A stretch of 64,000 nt of DNA from NCBI GenBank assembly GCA_902798695.1, contig CADBXK010000001.1, positions 558,001-622,000 of the forward strand, written 5' to 3'. The position numbers and the translations under genes were made by a program. This DNA comes from Oscillospiraceae bacterium. Lineage in GTDB: Bacteria; Bacillota; Clostridia; Oscillospirales; Ruminococcaceae. The notes below the pieces were generated by a model. The model was not told the origin of the DNA and ran no database searches. It saw nothing but the letters and a program-made list of their open reading frames with translations. Below are positions 36,249-45,979 of this stretch, piece after piece (the stretch's first letter is position 1; each line of letters begins with the position of its first letter).

Positions 36249-37597
36249 CTATAAATGTTCCGCTATATTCTTCATCCAGCGTTTTGATTTAAACACATAG
36301 ATTTCCAATAAGACTCTTACATATTCTTCCAAAGAAAGAATAAAATACACATAATAAATCGGCATTTTCCATACATATGCTGTGACAAGCCCTAACGGCA
36401 CACCAATTAGACATGTACCAATCACATCAATTATCATAATGTATTTTGTCTGACCGCCGCTTCTTAATACACCGCCACCCAAAACCATATTAATTGCTTT
36501 TGCACAGAAAACAAGAGAATAAGCATATAATATGTAAATAGTAACATTGCTTGTTTCATCACTTACATTATTATATAATTTTACATAATATCCCGCCAAT
36601 GCACTGATTATTATACCCAAGAATATTGCGATTAATACTGTAATTTTCACAAAACTTTTGGATTCTCTATATGCCTTGTCATTCTCTCCTGCTCCAAGAG
36701 ATTCTCCCACAATAATTCCGGCAGAAGCAGAAACTCCCAACAAAACGCTGATTGCAATTGTTTGAATCGGAGAAGTAAGTGTCATTGCCGCACAGGCTTC
36801 TGTTCCAATATGTCCATAAATAATTGCATATACATTCTCACCAAGACTCCACAAAAACTCACATAACAAAATCGGAGCAAGTACATAGCCGATTTTTTTA
36901 ATAAAAATTTTTTCAAACGTAAACACAAATTTTAATTCAATTTCCTTCGACTTCTTAATCTTTAAAAACAACACGATAATAATTGCAAGTTCGATGATTC
37001 TTGAAACACTAGTCGCCAATGCCGCTCCCGCTACATTCATCTTTGGAAAAATTCCAATTCCAAAAATAAATAAGTAATTTAATACAGTGTTTGTAACTAC
37101 AGAAATTCCACTTGCTATCGTAGCAAATTTTGCTGCTTCCATATTTCTAAGCAACGCAGAAAACATTAGTGTAATCGTTTGAGGAATGAATCCTATCGCC
37201 ATTATCCTGAGATAAATAACTGCTTGATCTATCGTGAAATAATCTTCGGAATATAAGCTCATAATTTGTCTCGGCAAAAACAATGATAACAAGATAAAAA
37301 TAACTGACACTATTAATGAAAAATATAAGTTAGAAAAAAGCTGTTATTAATTCCTTCCTTGCTCTTATTTCCCTTATACTGTGCTATCATAATTCCTGCT
37401 ACCGTAACAACTGCTGTCATTGTTACAGTAAATAAAGAAATGAATTTAGTGGCAAGTCCCACACCCGCTATACTCGCACTTCCCAAATTTCCAATCATAA
37501 TCTGATCAATAAAATTTAAAGCTGCCTGCAAAAGACTTTGTACAGTAATCGGAACTGCAATCTTTTTAATATTTTGGTAAAATTCTTTATTATTCAT
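36249..37597 (-). pseudogene. MATE-family multidrug efflux transporter, frameshifted
   Basis: Two frames together encode one MATE (NorM/DinF-type) protein of about 450 aa with 12 hydrophobic segments. The first part (37597 to about 37313) has AVPITVQSLLQAALNFIDQ and MIGNLGSASIAGVGLATK. The second part resumes at SLIVSVIFILLSLFLPRQIM and runs to 36249, with ALLRNMEAAKFATIASG and GGGVLRSGGQTKY. One missing base in a run of five A (37319-37323, plus strand) breaks the frame; adding one restores a continuous protein. Either a real pseudogene or a homopolymer sequencing error. ATG 37597 has AGAGG upstream. Its base use differs from neighbouring genes, suggesting transfer. Confidence 0.9.
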
Positions 37598-37609
37598 GGT
37601 TCTTGCCTC

Positions 37610-37950
37610 TTATTTGCTACTCTTTTCGATCCACTCTACCGCAAAATCAACCAGTTGCCTCTGACTCATACACGTCGCCACAGCGTTGCCAATGCTAATT
37701 TGTTTACGTTCACTGCTGCTTCAAAAGCCTCTCCGATTTGTTCAAAGTCTTCACCGTCAACAACAAGTATTTCATATGTAACCCATTGTCTTTTTCCATC
37801 CACTATCATTGCGCTACTTTCATTCGCATACCGTTTTAACGGATAATCTGCCCTTACATCTGCAAGATGAATCGAGGTGTTTTTATCATATTTTTCTACA
37901 CCATCCAGAATAGCATACCATAAACAGCTCTCATAGTCAAGCAAAATCAC
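37610..37950 (-). pseudogene. Aminoglycoside 3-N-acetyltransferase (AAC(3)-like) C-terminal remnant, frameshifted
   Basis: The frame from 37950 contains YDKNTSIHLADVRADYP, SAMIVDGKRQWVTYEI and DFEQIGEAFEAA, matching the C-terminal half of AAC(3)/YokD antibiotic acetyltransferases. Near 37703 the frame shifts by one base in an A run. The other frame continues with SIGNAVATCMSQRQLVDFAV and EWIEKSSK to a TAA at 37610-37612, the expected family C terminus. The N-terminal ~60% is missing: an in-frame stop lies just before 37951. It ends 13 nt before the MATE gene, so the two were probably one resistance operon. Not functional as it stands. Confidence 0.85.
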
Positions 37951-38089
37951 AAGCTAATAAACATCACCAAACATATTAAATTAGACAACCTATAAAATAC
38001 AAATCTTACTACAACTTAACAGAAACAATATATTTTAAAAATTCAACATTTTCACTATATACATCGCTTATTTTTTTAATTAGTATTAT

Positions 38090-38118
38090 TTGCAAATTAA
38101 AATATTTTGCAGTATAAT
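38090..38118 (+). promoter_or_regulatory. Putative sigma-A promoter of recJ-rel
   Basis: TTGCAA (38090-38095), a 17-nt spacer and TATAAT (38113-38118), 35 nt before the recJ start. Confidence 0.7.
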
Positions 38119-38153
38119 TTAATATATATCGCGTTTTTGGGAGGAAAAGTAAA

Positions 38154-40172
38154 ATGAGTCTAACCCGCTGGGTATTTAAAAAAGAAAATGAACAAAAAGT
38201 AGAAGAATTTAAAGAAAAATTTGGTTTAGGAAATTTGGTCGCTAGAGTTTTATCTGCTAGAAATTTAACGTGTGAACAATATCAAAATATATTTTCTTGT
38301 GAAAATATTGAAGATCCATTCACATTAAAAGATATGGAAAAGGCTATTGATAGAATAAATAGTGCTGTTAAAAACAACGAAAAAATCGCGGTATACGGTG
38401 ACTACGATTGTGACGGAATATGTGCTACAGCAATGCTATACAAATATCTCAAATCTATGGGTGCAAATGTTATAGAATATATTCCAGAGCGTGCCCAAGG
38501 CTATGGTCTATCTAAATCTGCAATAGACTACCTTAAAGAACAATCTGTAAATCTTATAATAACTGTAGACAATGGAATAGTTGCTTTCGATGAGGCATCA
38601 CATATAAAAGACTGTAACATGGATCTTATAATAACAGATCATCACAATGCTTCAGATACATTGCCAGAAGCTGTTGCAGTTGTCAATCCAAAAAGGCATG
38701 ACGACAATTCTAAATTTAAAGACATTTGTGGAGCAGTTGTTGTATTTAAACTAATTGCTGCAATGGAAAACGCAAACTACGAGGCTGCGTTCAATTTTGC
38801 TGGAGATTTAGCAGCTATTGCAACTATCGGTGACGTTATGCCTCTAGTTGAAGAAAATAGGCTCATCGTTAAAAAAGGTCTTGAACTAATTAAATATACT
38901 AAAAGCCACGGCCTACAATATCTTATAAAATTATCATCTCTATCAAATCATATTTCTTCTGGAACTGTGGCTTTTGGAATATGTCCACGTATTAATGCAA
39001 CTGGAAGATTGGGTAATGCACAACTTTCTTTCAAACTATTAACTTGTGAAGATGAACAAGAAGCTAAAGAGTTAGCAGATACAGTTTTTGGCTATAATAT
39101 GAAAAGGCAAAAAACTGAAAGTGAAATAATGAGCGAAATTCAATCTTACATATCCCAAAATCATAAAGAATTACATAAGCCTGTCTTAGTAGTATCAAGC
39201 GCAAATTGGCCAAAAGGTTTAATTGGAATAATCGCAGGAAAACTTATGGATTTATATTCTAAACCAGTAGTCATACTATCAATAGACGGCGAAACGGCTG
39301 TTGGTTCTACTCGCTCATTTGACGGTTTCTCTATGTATGACGCTCTAGATTACTGCAAAGAATATTTTGTGAAATGGGGCGGCCATGATCTCGCTGGAGG
39401 ACTAACAATTCCTACGGATAAAATAGAATTATTTAAACAAAAGATAAACGAATATGCAACAGAAAATCAACCACCCTATCGTACAAAAAATATAGATTTA
39501 ATTATAGACCCAACTCAAATAAACATATCTATGGTAGATGAACTCAAAATATTGAGTCCATTTGGTCAATCTAATCCTCAGCCAACATTCATGATTAAAA
39601 ATGCTAAACTTGTGGACATTGTTCCTCTTTCCGACCATAAACATTTAAGATTAAAATTTTTAACACAATCAACTTCAATAAATGCAATCTACTTCAATAT
39701 GCCACTTTCCCAGTTTTACTATAAAGTGGGCAACTTCTTTGATGTTTTAGTGAATATAGATATTAATCATTACCAAGGCATTGACAGAATAAATTATAAA
39801 GTAACAGATATACGTCCAGTTGAAGTAAATCAAACAAAAATGATTGCTGCTGCTATGGAATTTGATAGACTAATAAAAAACAAAAAAGTTTCTTCAGCAA
39901 TTAAACGTATAGTATATCCAACTCATAACGAATTTACAGCAGTATATAAGTTAGTAAAAAAATTAAAAGTGTTTCATGGAAACACATATAAATTATATAC
40001 GCTAATTTGTAAAAGTTCCATAAACTATTGTAAACTATGTATAATACTAGAAGTTTTATCAACAGAAGGCTTAATAAAATTTACATCTAATGGAATTGAA
40101 TGCGTAAATAATCCCCCAAAAGTTAATTTAAACTCAAATCCCTTAATTAAACAATTACGCCCAAATATTTAA
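38154..40172 (+). CDS. recJ: Single-stranded-DNA-specific exonuclease RecJ
   Basis: RecJ degrades single-stranded DNA 5'-3' in recombination and mismatch or base-excision repair. The 672-aa protein has DHH-family motifs: VYGDYDCDGICATAM (residues 80-94), TVDNG (138-142) and TDHHN (161-165). The DHHA1 motif is GGHDLAGGLTI, and an OB-like domain follows. It is shorter than the ~780-aa Bacillus form, lacking much of the C-terminal extension. GGGAGG precedes the ATG. rel follows 26 nt later; the apt gene often found between them is absent. Confidence 0.94.
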   Translation: MSLTRWVFKKENEQKVEEFKEKFGLGNLVARVLSARNLTCEQYQNIFSCENIEDPFTLKDMEKAIDRINSAVKNNEKIAVYGDYDCDGICATAMLYKYLKSMGANVIEYIPERAQGYGLSKSAIDYLKEQSVNLIITVDNGIVAFDEASHIKDCNMDLIITDHHNASDTLPEAVAVVNPKRHDDNSKFKDICGAVVVFKLIAAMENANYEAAFNFAGDLAAIATIGDVMPLVEENRLIVKKGLELIKYTKSHGLQYLIKLSSLSNHISSGTVAFGICPRINATGRLGNAQLSFKLLTCEDEQEAKELADTVFGYNMKRQKTESEIMSEIQSYISQNHKELHKPVLVVSSANWPKGLIGIIAGKLMDLYSKPVVILSIDGETAVGSTRSFDGFSMYDALDYCKEYFVKWGGHDLAGGLTIPTDKIELFKQKINEYATENQPPYRTKNIDLIIDPTQINISMVDELKILSPFGQSNPQPTFMIKNAKLVDIVPLSDHKHLRLKFLTQSTSINAIYFNMPLSQFYYKVGNFFDVLVNIDINHYQGIDRINYKVTDIRPVEVNQTKMIAAAMEFDRLIKNKKVSSAIKRIVYPTHNEFTAVYKLVKKLKVFHGNTYKLYTLICKSSINYCKLCIILEVLSTEGLIKFTSNGIECVNNPPKVNLNSNPLIKQLRPNI

Positions 40173-40198
40173 AAATTTACAAAGGGAGCTGCTGCACA

Positions 40199-42370
40199 AT
40201 GTTAATTGGAATAAATTGTTTGTTAGATGCAATTAAATATGCAGATCATTCTTACAATATAGATCTTATTACTAGAGCTTTTGAATTTGCTAAAGACTGC
40301 CATAGTTGTCAAAAAAGACTATCGGGAGAACCATATATTATTCATCCAATTAATGTCGCACTAATTCTAATTAACCTTGGCATGGATACCAATTCAGTTG
40401 TAGCAGGTCTATTACACGACGTAATAGAAGATACCAAAGTATCAAAAGACGATATTTCTGAAAAATTTGGAGCAGATATTGCTCTGTTAGTTGATGGTGT
40501 AACAAAACTGAGCAATGTTCCTTTATATACTAAAGAAGAACAACATGTTGAAAATATTAGAAAAATGCTACTAGCAATGTCTAAAGATATTCGAGTAATA
40601 GTAATTAAATTAGCAGATAGATTACACAATATGAGAACAGCTCTAGCTTGGTCGGAACAGAAAAGGCGCGATAAATCTTTAGAAACTATGGAAATTTATG
40701 CCCCACTTGCTCAACGACTAGGTATGAGAACAATTAAGGAAGAACTTGAAGATATTGCCTTAAAATATTTAGATCCAGTTGCATATGAAGAAATTACCCA
40801 AATGTTACAAAAGCAAGAGCTTAACAATTCAATATATTTAAATAATGAAACATATATTGAATATATTGAGCAAAAAGTTTTCAATAAGATAAAAAATATT
40901 GCTTCAAATGCTAAAATTAATGGTAGATTAAAAAGTCATTACGGAATATATAGAAAAATATATATTAACGGAAAAGATTGGGAAGAAGTTTTTGACATAT
41001 ATGCTATACGTGTCATAGTTAATACTGTATCTGAATGCTACAATGTTCTAGGAGCTATGCACGAAATATTTACTCCAATTCCTAATAGATTTAAAGACTA
41101 TATATCAACTCCAAAACCAAATATGTATCAGAGTTTACACACAACTGTTATAGGAACAGGTGGTATACCATTTGAAATTCAAATTCGAACTTTTGATATG
41201 CACTACATTGCAGAATATGGAATAGCTGCGCATTGGAAATATAAGCAAGGTGTTCAAAGTGATGGATTAGAAAAAAGACTATCGTGGATTAGACGCATAA
41301 TTGAACTACAACAAGAATCCGACACAGCTGAAGATTTCATGCAATCAATAAAAACTGATATTGGCTCTGAGGAGGTTTTCGTTTTCACTCCTAATGGTGA
41401 AGTAAAAACACTCCCAGTTGGCAGTACAATAATAGATTTTGCATATTCTATTCATTCCGAAGTTGGTAATAAAATGATTGGTGGAAAAATTAATGGTAGA
41501 ATTGCTCCAATAGAAACAAAAATAAAAACTAATCAAGTGATAGAAATAATAACAACCAAATCCGCAAACCACGGTCCTTCTCGAAATTGGCTTAAAATTG
41601 TTAAAACCAGTGAAGCAAAACATAAAATAAAATCTTGGTTTAAGAAAGAAAAAAGAGCTGAAAACATACAAGAAGGCATGACAGAAATAAAAAGAGAATT
41701 TGCCAGAAATAATATAAATTTAACCGAAAACGAACTACAAGTATTTTTAGACTCTATAGCACACAGAAATAAATTTAATTCAATTGATGACTTTTATGCT
41801 GCAATCGGATATGGCGGAATAGTGGTGTCAAAGATAATGCCCCCTATTAAAGACGCATATTCTAAATATAAAAATGTTCCTACAGCTCCAAGACAAAATC
41901 AATCAGCAAGAAGCTTTTCTAATTCATCTGGAGTTACAGTAGAGGGTATAGAACATTGTTTAGTAAATTTAGCAAAATGCTGTAATCCAATTCCTGGAAA
42001 CAGCATCATTGGTTTCATAACCAGAGGAAATGGTGTAACAGTTCATAAAACAATATGTCCCAACATTTTAAACACTCAAAAAGATATTACACAATTAGAT
42101 AAATTTATTCCTGTTCATTGGACAAATTCTCCAAACAACAAGTATATTTCATCACTAAAAATATTAGCGCAAAATCAAGATAATATAGTAGCAAAAGTAA
42201 CATCTGAATTAGCTAATCTCAACATAACTATCAATGAATTAAATGCCAAATTTTTAAAAAATAATAACGTTAGTATAGTTTTTTCTATATGGATTTCTCA
42301 TATATCGCAACTTAAAAGCATTACTCAAAAATTAAAAAAAATAACAGGCATAATATCTATAGACAGTTAA
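40199..42370 (+). CDS. rel: Bifunctional (p)ppGpp synthetase/hydrolase Rel
   Basis: Rel makes and degrades the stringent-response alarmone. The 723-aa protein has an intact HD hydrolase domain (LLHDVIEDT, residues 71-79; KLADRLHNMRT, 137-147) and the synthetase domain with GRLKSHYGIYRK. TGS (VFVFTPNGEVKTLPVGST), a Cys-containing CC domain (LAKCCNPIPG) and a C-terminal ACT domain follow. The complete HD motif predicts both activities, as in the single long RSH of Firmicutes. AAAGGGAG precedes the ATG. It is the second gene of recJ-rel-MBL. Confidence 0.96.
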   Translation: MLIGINCLLDAIKYADHSYNIDLITRAFEFAKDCHSCQKRLSGEPYIIHPINVALILINLGMDTNSVVAGLLHDVIEDTKVSKDDISEKFGADIALLVDGVTKLSNVPLYTKEEQHVENIRKMLLAMSKDIRVIVIKLADRLHNMRTALAWSEQKRRDKSLETMEIYAPLAQRLGMRTIKEELEDIALKYLDPVAYEEITQMLQKQELNNSIYLNNETYIEYIEQKVFNKIKNIASNAKINGRLKSHYGIYRKIYINGKDWEEVFDIYAIRVIVNTVSECYNVLGAMHEIFTPIPNRFKDYISTPKPNMYQSLHTTVIGTGGIPFEIQIRTFDMHYIAEYGIAAHWKYKQGVQSDGLEKRLSWIRRIIELQQESDTAEDFMQSIKTDIGSEEVFVFTPNGEVKTLPVGSTIIDFAYSIHSEVGNKMIGGKINGRIAPIETKIKTNQVIEIITTKSANHGPSRNWLKIVKTSEAKHKIKSWFKKEKRAENIQEGMTEIKREFARNNINLTENELQVFLDSIAHRNKFNSIDDFYAAIGYGGIVVSKIMPPIKDAYSKYKNVPTAPRQNQSARSFSNSSGVTVEGIEHCLVNLAKCCNPIPGNSIIGFITRGNGVTVHKTICPNILNTQKDITQLDKFIPVHWTNSPNNKYISSLKILAQNQDNIVAKVTSELANLNITINELNAKFLKNNNVSIVFSIWISHISQLKSITQKLKKITGIISIDS

Positions 42371-42398
42371 AACTAAACTTTGTGAGGTAAAAAATATA

Positions 42399-43049
42399 AT
42401 GAATAAAACGATTTTTTCAGATGAACAATATAGTGTAGAAAAATTTGTTTTGGGTCCACTAAGAACAAATTGTTATGTAATAATTAATGAAAATAATAAT
42501 GCTGTGGTAATAGACCCTGGTTATTGCAGCAAAGTGTTAACCGACTGGCTGGAATCAAAAAATATCAATCTAACGACTGTTTTATTAACTCACGGCCACT
42601 TTGATCATATTTTAGGCATGAAGATGTTTCCCAATATTCCAATATTTGTTCATGAAAATGATATGGAATTATTGTTAGACAATGATAAAAATGCAGCTAA
42701 AACTTTTAATTTATCAGTTGAATATAATAAAAACAACATAATTAATTTTACAGATGATTTTACAATTCCATGTGATAATATTAATTTTAAAACCATACAC
42801 ACTCCAGGCCACACTGAAGGAAGCACAACATATTTAGCATTTAACAAAATTTTATTCACTGGAGATGCAATTTTTGCTGGAACGGTTGGAAGATGTGACT
42901 TATGGGGAGGCAGCGAAGAAAAAACAAAAGAAACTGTTAAAAAAATATCTAGATTAAAAGAAGACTATTTAATATACCCTGGTCACGGAAAACTATCAAC
43001 TCTAAACGATGAAAAATTAAATAATCCATATTTTTTACAAAACCGATAA
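42399..43049 (+). CDS. MBL-fold hydrolase, glyoxalase II-like
   Basis: A 216-aa metallo-beta-lactamase-fold protein. The zinc motif is LTHGHFDHILG (HxHxDH), with the further ligands in HTPGHTEGS, FTGDAIFAGTVGR and YPGHG. This resembles YcbL/YqgX-type hydroxyacylglutathione hydrolase relatives, which may act on S-lactoyl-type thioesters; the substrate is unproven. GTGAGG is the RBS. It starts 28 nt after rel, and a strong terminator ends the operon. Confidence 0.9.
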   Translation: MNKTIFSDEQYSVEKFVLGPLRTNCYVIINENNNAVVIDPGYCSKVLTDWLESKNINLTTVLLTHGHFDHILGMKMFPNIPIFVHENDMELLLDNDKNAAKTFNLSVEYNKNNIINFTDDFTIPCDNINFKTIHTPGHTEGSTTYLAFNKILFTGDAIFAGTVGRCDLWGGSEEKTKETVKKISRLKEDYLIYPGHGKLSTLNDEKLNNPYFLQNR

Positions 43050-43064
43050 CCATTTTAATCTAAT

Positions 43065-43105
43065 AAAAAATCTCAATCCGAAAACAACTTGGATTGAGAT
43101 TTTTT
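43065..43105. terminator. Bidirectional terminator after the recJ-rel-MBL operon
   Basis: A 15-bp perfect stem aaaaaatctcaatcc / ggattgagatttttt (43065-43079, 43091-43105) carries T runs on both sides. It also serves the convergent DUF1540 gene ending at 43109. Confidence 0.92.
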
Positions 43106-43108
43106 ATT

Positions 43109-43279
43109 TTAGTGAGACAATCTTTGTTCAAAAGACTGACAATCAACACATTCACTCATTTTAGGATTTGCTTCATGTGTTCCTATTCTAACATTTTCCA
43201 ATGCACAATAATTTTCGTTTCCACAATGATTTTTACACTGTTCAACTGTGCAAGAAATACTTTTGTTTCCTTTTTCCAT
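43109..43279 (-). CDS. DUF1540 family small cysteine-rich protein
   Basis: A 56-aa frame with the DUF1540 pattern: SISCTVEQCKNHCGNENYCA near residues 7-26 and MSECVDCQSF near the C terminus (seven Cys in all). The family occurs widely in spore-forming Firmicutes, often as tandem domains, and the Cys spacing suggests metal binding; function is unknown. TAGGAGGAG is 6-7 nt before the ATG. It converges with the MBL hydrolase at a shared terminator, and lies 50 nt from the 58-aa gene upstream. Confidence 0.88.
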   Translation of the reverse strand: MEKGNKSISCTVEQCKNHCGNENYCALENVRIGTHEANPKMSECVDCQSFEQRLSH

Positions 43280-43329
43280 ATAAACTCCTCCTATTGTTAA
43301 TCTATATTTTTATAATACCCAATAAACTT

Positions 43330-43506
43330 TTATTTAACCATCCCAACAATATCTTGAATTGCACTTCCTATAGATTTTGCAGCACGTTCTGCCTTTTTCT
43401 TATGATGTTTTTTCATATTTGATCCTTTAACTATAGCTGCAGCAGTTAAACATCCTGTAGCTACTCCAACCATTGCACCCTTTGTAACTGCCTTCATTTT
43501 TGTCAT
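43330..43506 (-). CDS. Small protein of unknown function (58 aa)
   Basis: A frame reading MTKMKAVTKGAMVGVATGCL, then a short hydrophobic Ala-rich helix and a very basic segment MKKHHKKKAERAAKS, ending in an amphipathic helix. The Gly/Ala helix with basic tail resembles YtxH-type or small membrane-associated proteins, but I cannot assign a family. The AAAAGGGG sits directly against the first ATG, so the second ATG (43497, giving 55 aa) may be the real start. Same strand as the DUF1540 gene. Confidence 0.65.
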   Translation of the reverse strand: MTKMKAVTKGAMVGVATGCLTAAAIVKGSNMKKHHKKKAERAAKSIGSAIQDIVGMVK

Positions 43507-43684
43507 CCCCTTTTTATCAAATTCATTAAAATTCCATTCAATAATAGTATTTCCAATATTTCAAAAAATAAATATACAAAATTTATTTGGAAAAATTTAA
43601 CATTTATTTTTTGTACTGTTAAAAAAATACTAATATTCTCCCACACTATTAAAATTATACAAATATACTATTATGATAAATATC

Positions 43685-43713
43685 TTGACAATTAATACTA
43701 ATAAATTTAAAAT
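43685..43713 (+). promoter_or_regulatory. Putative sigma-A promoter of potABCD
   Basis: A perfect TTGACA (43685-43690), a 17-nt spacer and TAAAAT (43708-43713), about 60 nt before potA. The rest of the 267-nt gap is AT-rich, with nothing else that I can define. Confidence 0.75.
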
Positions 43714-43773
43714 AATATTGGTTTATATTGTGTAATTTTAAAATTTAAAATAATGTAAAATGGGTTTAAGCTT

Positions 43774-45171
43774 ATGAAAAAAATTAATAACATAATTGAA
43801 TTAAAAAATATATCCATTTCATTTGATGGACAAACAATTTTAGACAACTTAAATTTATATATAAAAGATAGAGAATTTGTTACTTTTTTGGGTCCTTCTG
43901 GGTGTGGCAAAACAACTATCTTAAAGATAATTGCGGGATTTTTAAAGCCAGATTCTGGCCAAATTTTTTTCGACGGTGAAAATGTCAACAACATCCCTCC
44001 ATATAAACGTACTGTTAATACTGTTTTTCAACGCTACGCTCTATTTCCTCACCTAAATGTGTTTGATAATATAGCTTTTGGCCTAAAAATACAAAACTTA
44101 CCAAATGATGAAATAAAATATCGTGTATCTAGACTATTAAAAGTTGTTAATTTAGAAGGTTTTGAAAAACGCAAACCTTCTCAACTATCTGGCGGTCAGC
44201 AACAAAGGATTGCAATCGCTAGAGCTCTTGTTAATAGGCCAAAAATCTTGTTACTAGATGAACCTCTTTCAGCATTAGATCTTAAATTAAGAAAAGAGAT
44301 GCAACTAGAGCTAAAAGAAATGCAACAACAGCTCAATACTACATTTATATACGTAACTCATGATCAAGAAGAAGCACTAACCATGAGTGATACAATTGTT
44401 GTTATGAATGAGGGAGAAATTCAACAAATTGGTTCTCCAGAAGACATTTATAATGAACCAAAAAATGCTTTTGTTGCAGATTTTATAGGTCAAAGCAATA
44501 TATTAAATGGTATTATGCTAAAAGACTACAAAGTAAGTTTCGCTCAAAAAGAATTTGAGTGTGTTGATAAAGGATTTAAACCAAAACAACCTGTAGATGT
44601 TGTAATAAGACCTGAAGATCTGCAAATAGTGTCTAAAAATAAAAGTGATGTAAAATTTACCGGTATTATAGATTCTGTAGTATTCAAAGGTGTTCATTAT
44701 GAAATTGAAGTTTTTGCCCAAGACATGTACTGGTTGGTTCACACAACCAAATATTTTAAAAAAGGAGAAAAGGTTGGTTTAACTTTCTATCCAGATGATA
44801 TTCACATAATGTCCAAGTTATTCGATCAAACCACCAATATTATTAAAGCAGAAGTTGTTGAAGAAAACACAATCAAATTTTTGGACATTGTGTTTGAAAA
44901 AGATGATTTAAATATAGATCCCGGTTCCACTGTAAAACTAACAATACCTCCAAACAGCATATCTTTAGTATCTAGTGACTTTGCCGACTTAGTCTTAACT
45001 CTAGATTCAATAATATATAAGGGTGCATACAACGAAATGTATTTTTATTTAGACGATGAGAATGACAACGATCAATATATCTTAGTAACTTCTGAAAATG
45101 AAGAAGAAGTTGGAACAGATCTCGGATTAAAATTTGACTTCGATCAAGTGGAGGTAAACAAATGTGAATAA
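43774..45171 (+). CDS. potA: Spermidine/putrescine ABC transporter ATP-binding protein PotA, with duplicated TOBE region
   Basis: PotA powers polyamine import through PotBC. The 465-aa protein has Walker [10 protein letters not shown] (40-48), signature LSGGQQQR (138-145), Walker [13 protein letters not shown] (158-169) and the switch His in VTHDQEE. Normal PotA ends near residue 350. Here a further ~110 residues repeat the TOBE region: [18 protein letters not shown]...DSVVFKG (about 270-305) is echoed by [18 protein letters not shown]...DSIIYKG (about 383-417). The second copy would add a regulatory or dimer-contact domain. The stop overlaps potB by 8 nt. Confidence 0.93.
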   Translation: MKKINNIIELKNISISFDGQTILDNLNLYIKDREFVTFLGPSGCGKTTILKIIAGFLKPDSGQIFFDGENVNNIPPYKRTVNTVFQRYALFPHLNVFDNIAFGLKIQNLPNDEIKYRVSRLLKVVNLEGFEKRKPSQLSGGQQQRIAIARALVNRPKILLLDEPLSALDLKLRKEMQLELKEMQQQLNTTFIYVTHDQEEALTMSDTIVVMNEGEIQQIGSPEDIYNEPKNAFVADFIGQSNILNGIMLKDYKVSFAQKEFECVDKGFKPKQPVDVVIRPEDLQIVSKNKSDVKFTGIIDSVVFKGVHYEIEVFAQDMYWLVHTTKYFKKGEKVGLTFYPDDIHIMSKLFDQTTNIIKAEVVEENTIKFLDIVFEKDDLNIDPGSTVKLTIPPNSISLVSSDFADLVLTLDSIIYKGAYNEMYFYLDDENDNDQYILVTSENEEEVGTDLGLKFDFDQVEVNKCE

Positions 45172-45979
45172 AATATCTATAAAATTTTTACCATACGGTT
45201 TATGGATGATTTTTTTTACTGTAATTCCTTCTTTGATGATAATATGGTTTGCATTCACTAATGAATCTTTTGAATTTACATTAGAAAATATCTGCAAAAT
45301 TAGCAATCATGTAGAAATTATATTTAGATCCATACTATTTGCATTAATATCAACAATTATTTGCTTAATTATTGGATATCCTTTTGCATATTTTATGACA
45401 AAATTATCGAAATCTAATCAGAAGCTATGCTTAATGCTAATTATGTTGCCCATGTGGACAAACCTTCTTCTAAGAACATATGCTTGGATGACTCTTTTAG
45501 AAAATAATGGGCTAATTAATAATATTTTAAAAGCCATTTCTTTAGCACCCATTCGGATGATAAACACTCCATATGCTGTTATTTTGGGTATGACATATGA
45601 TTTCTTGCCTTTTATGATAATTCCAATATATACAACCATTAGCAAAATAGATAATAGTTTAATTGAAGCAGGAAATGATTTAGGAGCAAATGATTTTCAA
45701 ACATTTCGTCATATAATTTTCCCTCTTTCTGTCCCTGGAATTGTATCTGGAATTTCAATGGTTTTTGTTCCAGCAACTTCAACTTTCATAATATCTCAAC
45801 TTCTCGGAGGCGGTTCTAACGTTTTAATAGGAGATTTAATTGAATCGCAATTTATGGGGTCAACATATAACCCTTGGTTTGGTTCTGCTATGTCATTTAT
45901 ATTAATGATTATAATAGTAATTATAATGGCAATAACAAATAAATTTGACAAAACTGAAACGGAGAGTCTGCAAAAATGA
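45164..45979 (+). CDS. potB: Spermidine/putrescine ABC transporter permease PotB
   Basis: A 271-aa inner-membrane permease with six hydrophobic segments. The EAA loop for contact with the ATPase reads [20 protein letters not shown] (about residues 167-186). It forms the translocation pore with PotC. GTG start at 45164 lies behind GGAGGT within the potA end, so translation is coupled. It overlaps potC by 4 nt. Confidence 0.94.
   Translation: MNKISIKFLPYGLWMIFFTVIPSLMIIWFAFTNESFEFTLENICKISNHVEIIFRSILFALISTIICLIIGYPFAYFMTKLSKSNQKLCLMLIMLPMWTNLLLRTYAWMTLLENNGLINNILKAISLAPIRMINTPYAVILGMTYDFLPFMIIPIYTTISKIDNSLIEAGNDLGANDFQTFRHIIFPLSVPGIVSGISMVFVPATSTFIISQLLGGGSNVLIGDLIESQFMGSTYNPWFGSAMSFILMIIIVIIMAITNKFDKTETESLQK

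Noticed and set aside
43507-43773. Riboswitch or small RNA ahead of potA
   Set aside because: The gap is AT-rich with no stable fold that I can define, and the promoter lies only about 60 nt from the gene.
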